DNA of 64,000 nt from Rhizoclosmatium globosum (Eukaryota; Chytridiomycota; Chytridiomycetes; Chytridiales; Chytriomycetaceae), in NCBI GenBank assembly GCA_002104985.1, contig MCGO01000005.1, positions 124,001-188,000 of the forward strand. The letters are read 5' to 3'. The translations under genes and the position numbers were made by a program. This document shows positions 60,082 to 64,000 of the stretch, piece by piece (position 1 is the first letter of the stretch; the number at the start of each line of letters is the position of its first letter). The notes below the pieces were generated by a model. That model saw nothing but the letters and a program-made list of their open reading frames with translations, did no database searches and was not told where the DNA came from.

Positions 60082-61123
60082 TCAAATCAAGGACGCAACA
60101 ACGTTGTCACGAGTTTGTGTGTTTGTTGGAAGCTCATCCGCTCCCTTTTGAATTCCGATCCACACATAGTATGGAATACCGAATAGCGGCACCATTCCCC
60201 AATTTTTCTTACTGAGTGTAATGATAGTCTTGAACTTGTGCTCGAGATAATCACGGCGGCATGGATGCAAGTAGATGTTGTCAGCATCAAACCAAATCGC
60301 CCAGAACCAACGAGAGAGCCACGAAAGCTGACGAGCTGGATCGGCTGATCTTTTGACGAAACGTAAAAGTCTGCGACCCCAAAAATTCCGTTGGAGAGAG
60401 TACGTTCACCAGACCATCTACGACCGGGTAAAATTGCTCAATCATGGACAAGGAGTAGACATTGTCATGAGTGCGATTTCGAGGTCTTCTGGACCATCTT
60501 CCTCGGAATCGTGAATTTGGAAGCATCCATACAAATAACAGACACGTTTGTCCATCCCAGGCGACGGAAACGTTCTTCAGCAACCTTACAGAGAGATGGG
60601 GTAATGTCAACCATATACACCTTGTCGAAATTGCTGATTGGCATGAACTGATTCATCAGCTCGACATTGTATCCTGTTCCTCCACCAACGTCAATCCATG
60701 CATATCTCTTCGTCTCTCGGGACGAGCAGCGAGTTCATTGAAGTGAGTAGGGAATTTCTTGGATAGTTCCGAGGCACAAAGCTTGAGCATCGTTGAACGG
60801 CCGCGGAGGAGGCGGGAGCGAGTGTCATCGTAGATATCAGCTTGACCAGCATAGAATGCTTCAAGACGATCCTGATGGGCAGAAGAGTCCAAGCCATTCG
60901 CCTTCTTTGTAAGGAACGGTTTGATGAAACAATTGTATGCGAATCGGAGGTAGAGAGTTGGCGACGAGATCCCTGTATGGTTGCCAAGAGTGAATATTGA
61001 TAATTGGTTTGTATTGAGTTTGGGGAAATATACCAGATCTGGCACGAAGGTCTCTTTGATCATCATGATCCAAGTTTGCTTGCGACTTAGATCGACTGCC
61101 ACGTGCGAATCGTCTCGAGGCAT
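60082..61123 (-). CDS. BTA1/BtaB-like betaine-lipid methyltransferase domain (frame breaks)
   Basis: Resembles the AdoMet methyltransferase part of fungal BTA1, which makes the betaine lipid DGTS. It has RLEAFYAGQADIYDDTRSRL with LLRGRSTMLKLCA, then the AdoMet motif YAWIDVGGGTGYNVELMNQF, VYMVDITPSLCKVAEERF, VICMDASKFTIP, NVYSLSMIEQFYPVVDGLVN, GIFGVADFYVSSK, FWAIWFDADNIYLHPCRRDY and FGIPYYVWIG. Four single-base breaks (near 60715, 60500, 60375 and 60350) are needed to read these in order; none has an intron. The gene stops at 60082 and is followed by GNAT, so no BtaA (DUF3419) half is attached, unlike the fused fungal enzyme. Membrane association is possible through the hydrophobic stretch near 61000. 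Confidence 0.68.
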
Positions 61124-61821
61124 TCGGGTGTAGGGTCTTTGGTCTGTTATAATGGTTCAGTCCACATGCATGAAATCAGAAACCATGCAATGCATACCTG
61201 TAGATCTGTTTGAGTCCATACGTATTGCAGTTTATGCGATCGGCGTTTACTTGAAGGAGGTTGGGGTGTTTTGGATAAAAAACGGTATTGAAACTCAAAC
61301 CGACTACCTAGTCTTTTATTTGATACTTTCCTAGCAGAAGAAGATGAGGGAAAGAGGAGGCAAGAGATGGGGTGAGAGGAAACGAGGTATGTACGGGATT
61401 GAACGAAACGAAATGCAGTCGAGCTTTCTACATTCAATCAGAGAATCCCGTCTGTGCCCAGACGTTACTTTCGCAGCGAGGTTATTTCTTAAGTGTGCAT
61501 TGAATGGTTTGTTGTCAAACTCCAGCGGCAGCTTTCGAAAGGAGAGCAGGCGATGTTTGACCACCACTTTAAGAAGAGTTGTGCCCATTAATCTCGTGCT
61601 TTGGTTGCTAAGGAAGGGAAGAAGGAAGTAAAGAAGAAGGGAAGGTAAAGATACAGTAGGGGAGCGCAGTCCAGTCTTGCATACTTAACACTCCTGTTGC
61701 TGTAGCTTGTTTGGAAGCATAGAGCAAGAGCAGTATTACATTTGATTTGATTTGAATGACAAGGGACAGAGAACTGAGAGATGAAGTGTTCTACTCTTCA
61801 TTTTAAAAAGAGTTTTCAAAG
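61124..61821. other. Intergenic region between divergent genes
   Basis: About 700 bp between the starts of the methyltransferase (minus) and the decarboxylase (plus). Overlapping ORFs on both strands around 61150-61630 show no recognised family. The stretch probably contains both promoters; an upstream exon of either gene is possible. Confidence 0.4.
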
Positions 61822-62496
61822 ATGACCACTCCACCATCTTCCAAAGCGTCAATATTCTTATTGGATGTACGGGTCTGTTGCCTCAATTAAGATTCCACAA
61901 CTAGTGGCGCTACTTCAATCGACGCATCCGAATGTGGGTATCAAAATCAACACACGCACGCTGTTGTACTAAATCAACCTCAGGCGTCAATCAAAGTTAT
62001 CGCAACAACACACGCACTGCATTTCTTTGACCGAGCAACAGTTCCGGTTCCGGTCTTGACGGAAGACGACGAATGGTCAGCGTGGACAAAACGATCGGAT
62101 CCTGTGCTCCATATTGACCTCAGAAACTGGGCAGATATCATGGTTGTTGCTCCACTGGATGCGAATACTTTGGCGAAACTGGCTGGTGGGCTCTGTGATA
62201 ACTTGCTGGTGAGCGTTTACTCAGACCATAAGTGATCTTTGTCTCACCAACGAAACTTAGACTTGTATTCTACGTGCTTGGGACGTTTCAAAGCCTGTTT
62301 TATGGCTCCTGCCATGAATACACACATGTGGAACCATCCATTCACCTCAAAACATTTGGCGCTTGTGAATCAGACCTCGTACAAAGTAATCCCTCCAATT
62401 TCAAAACTTCTTGCGTGTGGAGACTTGGGGATGGGAGCAATGGCGGAAATAGGGACTATTGTTGAACATATCACAGAAGTAATGAAGAAAGAATAA
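61822..62496 (+). CDS. PPCDC: Phosphopantothenoylcysteine decarboxylase (coenzyme A synthesis)
   Basis: FMN enzyme that decarboxylates 4'-phosphopantothenoylcysteine in coenzyme A synthesis (HFCD/Hal3 family). Motifs in order: VNILIGCTG and SVASIKIPQLVALLQS (FMN site), IKVIATTHALHFFD, WTKRSDPVLHIDLRNWADIM containing the catalytic histidine region (LHIDL), VVAPLDANTLAKLAGGLCDN, an intron near 62210-62258, PAMNTHMWNHPFTSKHL (the P-x-M-N-x-x-M-W signature) and LACGDLGMGAMAEIGTI. It stops at 62496. A single-base break lies near 61872 beside a GGG run, the ATG at 61822 is in another frame from the FMN motif, and the 61935-61990 stretch is probably an intron. Length fits the family. The identity is firm even though the frame is broken. 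Confidence 0.8.
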
Positions 62497-62551
62497 ACAA
62501 ACGGAATGAAAGGAAAAAAGTATCATCACTGTGCCGGGTGAATTGTCTCGT

Positions 62552-62914
62552 TCATACGCTTGAGTATCTCTGTTGCTTCCTTCCCTCGACAACAACCTTA
62601 CGCTCTTCGTCTTCTGCTAAATGCTTCGCAAGAACATCTGCATAATACTTTTCATCTTCAGCAGGAATCTTGGCGATATTTTCAGGCAGCAGGTGATGCC
62701 TCATTATAACTTCGCGTGCTGTCAAAACAGGATAATTCTCTGTCCTTCCTAACTCCTTGATAACCTCCAACGGAACACCGTTTCCATTCACCTTGATTTG
62801 AACCAAATCTCCCGTCTCAGGGTCAATCTCCAAAGCTGCCGCTGGTGCAGGGACAGGTTTCAATGGCTTCAAGAACTTGTGTGTCTCAACTCCGTGCGAC
62901 ACCGTCAAGCTCAT
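62552..62914 (-). CDS. Unrecognised 120-aa ORF, perhaps the end of the next gene
   Basis: The open frame MSLTVSHGVETHKFLKPLKP continues with EIDPETGDLVQIKVNGNGVP and ENYPVLTAREVIMRHHLLPE. I do not know the family. It begins 5 bp after the in-frame stop of the adjoining minus-strand ORF, and extending it upstream gives SRLIQ in its own frame. A single-base break near 62930 would therefore make both one protein. Its acidic, highly charged helical end (LAKHLAEDEERKVVVE) would then be the C-terminus. Confidence 0.5.
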   Translation of the reverse strand: MSLTVSHGVETHKFLKPLKPVPAPAAALEIDPETGDLVQIKVNGNGVPLEVIKELGRTENYPVLTAREVIMRHHLLPENIAKIPAEDEKYYADVLAKHLAEDEERKVVVEGRKQQRYSSV

Positions 62915-62919
62915 TTGAA

Positions 62920-64000
62920 TCAGTCTGGAATACGGAGGTACGGGGCAGATAATCGTGCAGCTGTCGCATCAGGGTCATGCTCCACAAGGACAAGAGGTAA
63001 GTACTCCAACACGCTTGGAACTTCAATTGTATGTGTCATGTGAGAGTGCTCATACCGGTAATGCAGAGTTGCAATTTGGTTTAAGCCATTTGGAAACAAG
63101 TTAGACTTGGATATTTTTCCAGAAGAGCTGCTGGCTGGAATGGGCGGATCATGTTTTTCATAAATGAACCAAACTCCTGCAGTTGCACGAGGGATTGGTG
63201 CGCGTGGTGTTGGAGTGAACCAGAGAGTTTGGTATTGTGCCTTGTTCTGGTCTGGGTCTGTACCGCGGTGCCTTGTAAGATATTTCCACCATCCTTTTCC
63301 GCCCTTTCCTGCGCGGTAAGTATAGTCGAATTGGTTGAGTGGAGTTCTTGGAACAGGTGTGTAAACTTGTTTCGGAGGAGATTCTGGAACTTTAGCAGCT
63401 TGGTTAGCTACGGGTTCCTGAAGTTCAGCTGCGGACTCTGACTCCAACGGTTTCGAAGCTTCCGCTTCTGCTTCTACATTTGAGTTGACCTCGGTAGTTT
63501 GAGGCACGGTTTCAATCGTTGATGCTTGTGCCTCTAAGTCAGAAATGGCCTGTTGATCGTGACTCTCACTCGATTCAGTCTCTGGGACGGGTTCAGCCTC
63601 AGTTTCATTTTGTTCCTCTTTAGAAACGGCATCTTCATTTGAAATGGCTGTCTCCTGAGATTCTGCGGCCTCCACTCTGTCGTCTGTTTCTGATCTGCTT
63701 CACCCACTGACTCGGATGCAATTGGGGCAACTTCTTCCGCCACGGCTTCTGGTGAAACTTCACTGTCTACTGGAGCTACAACAGTTCTTCAACAACAGTT
63801 TCTGGCTCAATGACGGCCTCTTCTTCTTGAACAGTTGCTGGAATACTTTCTTCCGTTGCTTCAGTCAATGCAGGCTGCTTTGCTGCAATCGAGGTACGCG
63901 CTGAAGTATGTGCTACGCTTGTTCTTGTAGTACTTTGCTGTGGATGTTGAGCTATAGACGTTCGTGTAGTTCCAGCCTGTGGTTCAATTGTATTCTGCGA
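62920..64000 (-). CDS. Unrecognised acidic protein, incomplete at the right edge
   Basis: A long Glu/Ser/Ala-rich N-terminal region (from beyond 64000 to about 63400; VSKEEQNETEAEPVPETESS, VPQTTEVNSNVEAEAEASKP) precedes a structured part. The latter has NQFDYTYRAGKGGKGWWKYL, FTPTPRAPIPRATAGVWFIY and LNQIATLHYRYEHSHMTHTI. Frame changes near 63790 and 63690 each need one base to keep the acidic reading continuous. The 5' end lies outside the window. No signal peptide, membrane segment or known domain is visible. It may continue into the ORF at 62914..62552. Confidence 0.55.

Noticed and set aside
1..64000. CRISPR arrays, bacterial operons, prophage, rRNA or tRNA genes
   Set aside because: The intron-rich eukaryotic layout rules out the first three. 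I saw no direct-repeat array and no convincing tRNA or rRNA sequence, though a covariance-model scan (tRNAscan-SE, Rfam) was not possible here.

Overview
The window is nuclear DNA of a zoosporic fungus, most likely a chytrid (Chytridiomycota). Genes are dense, lie on both strands, and carry short GT-AG introns of about 40-80 bp with CTAAC-like branch sites. Fungal markers (PET191/COA5, SYLF-SH3, P-class PPR, DGTS-type methyltransferase) occur beside genes for building motile flagella and centrioles (TTC12, HYLS1, a flagellum-type cyclic-nucleotide-domain protein) and beside many class C (GABA-B/mGluR-like) receptors. I cannot name the species from sequence alone.

Layout. 0-4.2 kb: three minus-strand housekeeping genes (COA5, SYLF-SH3 actin/endocytosis protein, mitochondrial PPR protein). 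4.4-9.1 kb: a 1505-aa protein joining a DUF6729-like zinc region to a DEDDy 3'-5' exonuclease, with two C-terminal CxxC modules. 9.3-49.1 kb: seven class C GPCR genes (here A to G, in order) interleaved with TTC12, an orphan gene, three PA-TM-RING ubiquitin ligases, a cNMP-domain protein, an inositol 5-phosphatase, a LisH-CTLH-CRA protein, an SGNH hydrolase and HYLS1. 49.3-52.4 kb: a protein with three RGS-like domains. 53-56.5 kb: three tandem two-finger C2H2 genes. 56.8-64 kb: amine oxidase, GNAT, betaine-lipid-type methyltransferase, phosphopantothenoylcysteine decarboxylase and an unrecognised acidic protein running off the end.

How they may work together. The receptors have an extracellular periplasmic-binding-protein-like domain, seven membrane segments and a cytoplasmic tail. 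All seven tails end in a recurring domain of about 100 residues that I do not recognise and that looks PH-like. With an RGS protein, a phosphoinositide phosphatase, a cyclic-nucleotide-domain protein and membrane RING ligases nearby, the region reads as a chemosensory and signalling neighbourhood that also holds flagellar genes, as would suit zoospore chemotaxis. That joint function is inference from linkage.

Caution on sequence quality. Some genes read cleanly from start to stop (COA5, PPR, exonuclease, receptor A, two PA-TM-RING genes), but more than twenty single-base phase breaks interrupt otherwise conserved proteins across the window, including probable single-copy genes. I read most of them as consensus indel errors rather than decay. 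Receptor F is the exception that may be a real pseudogene.
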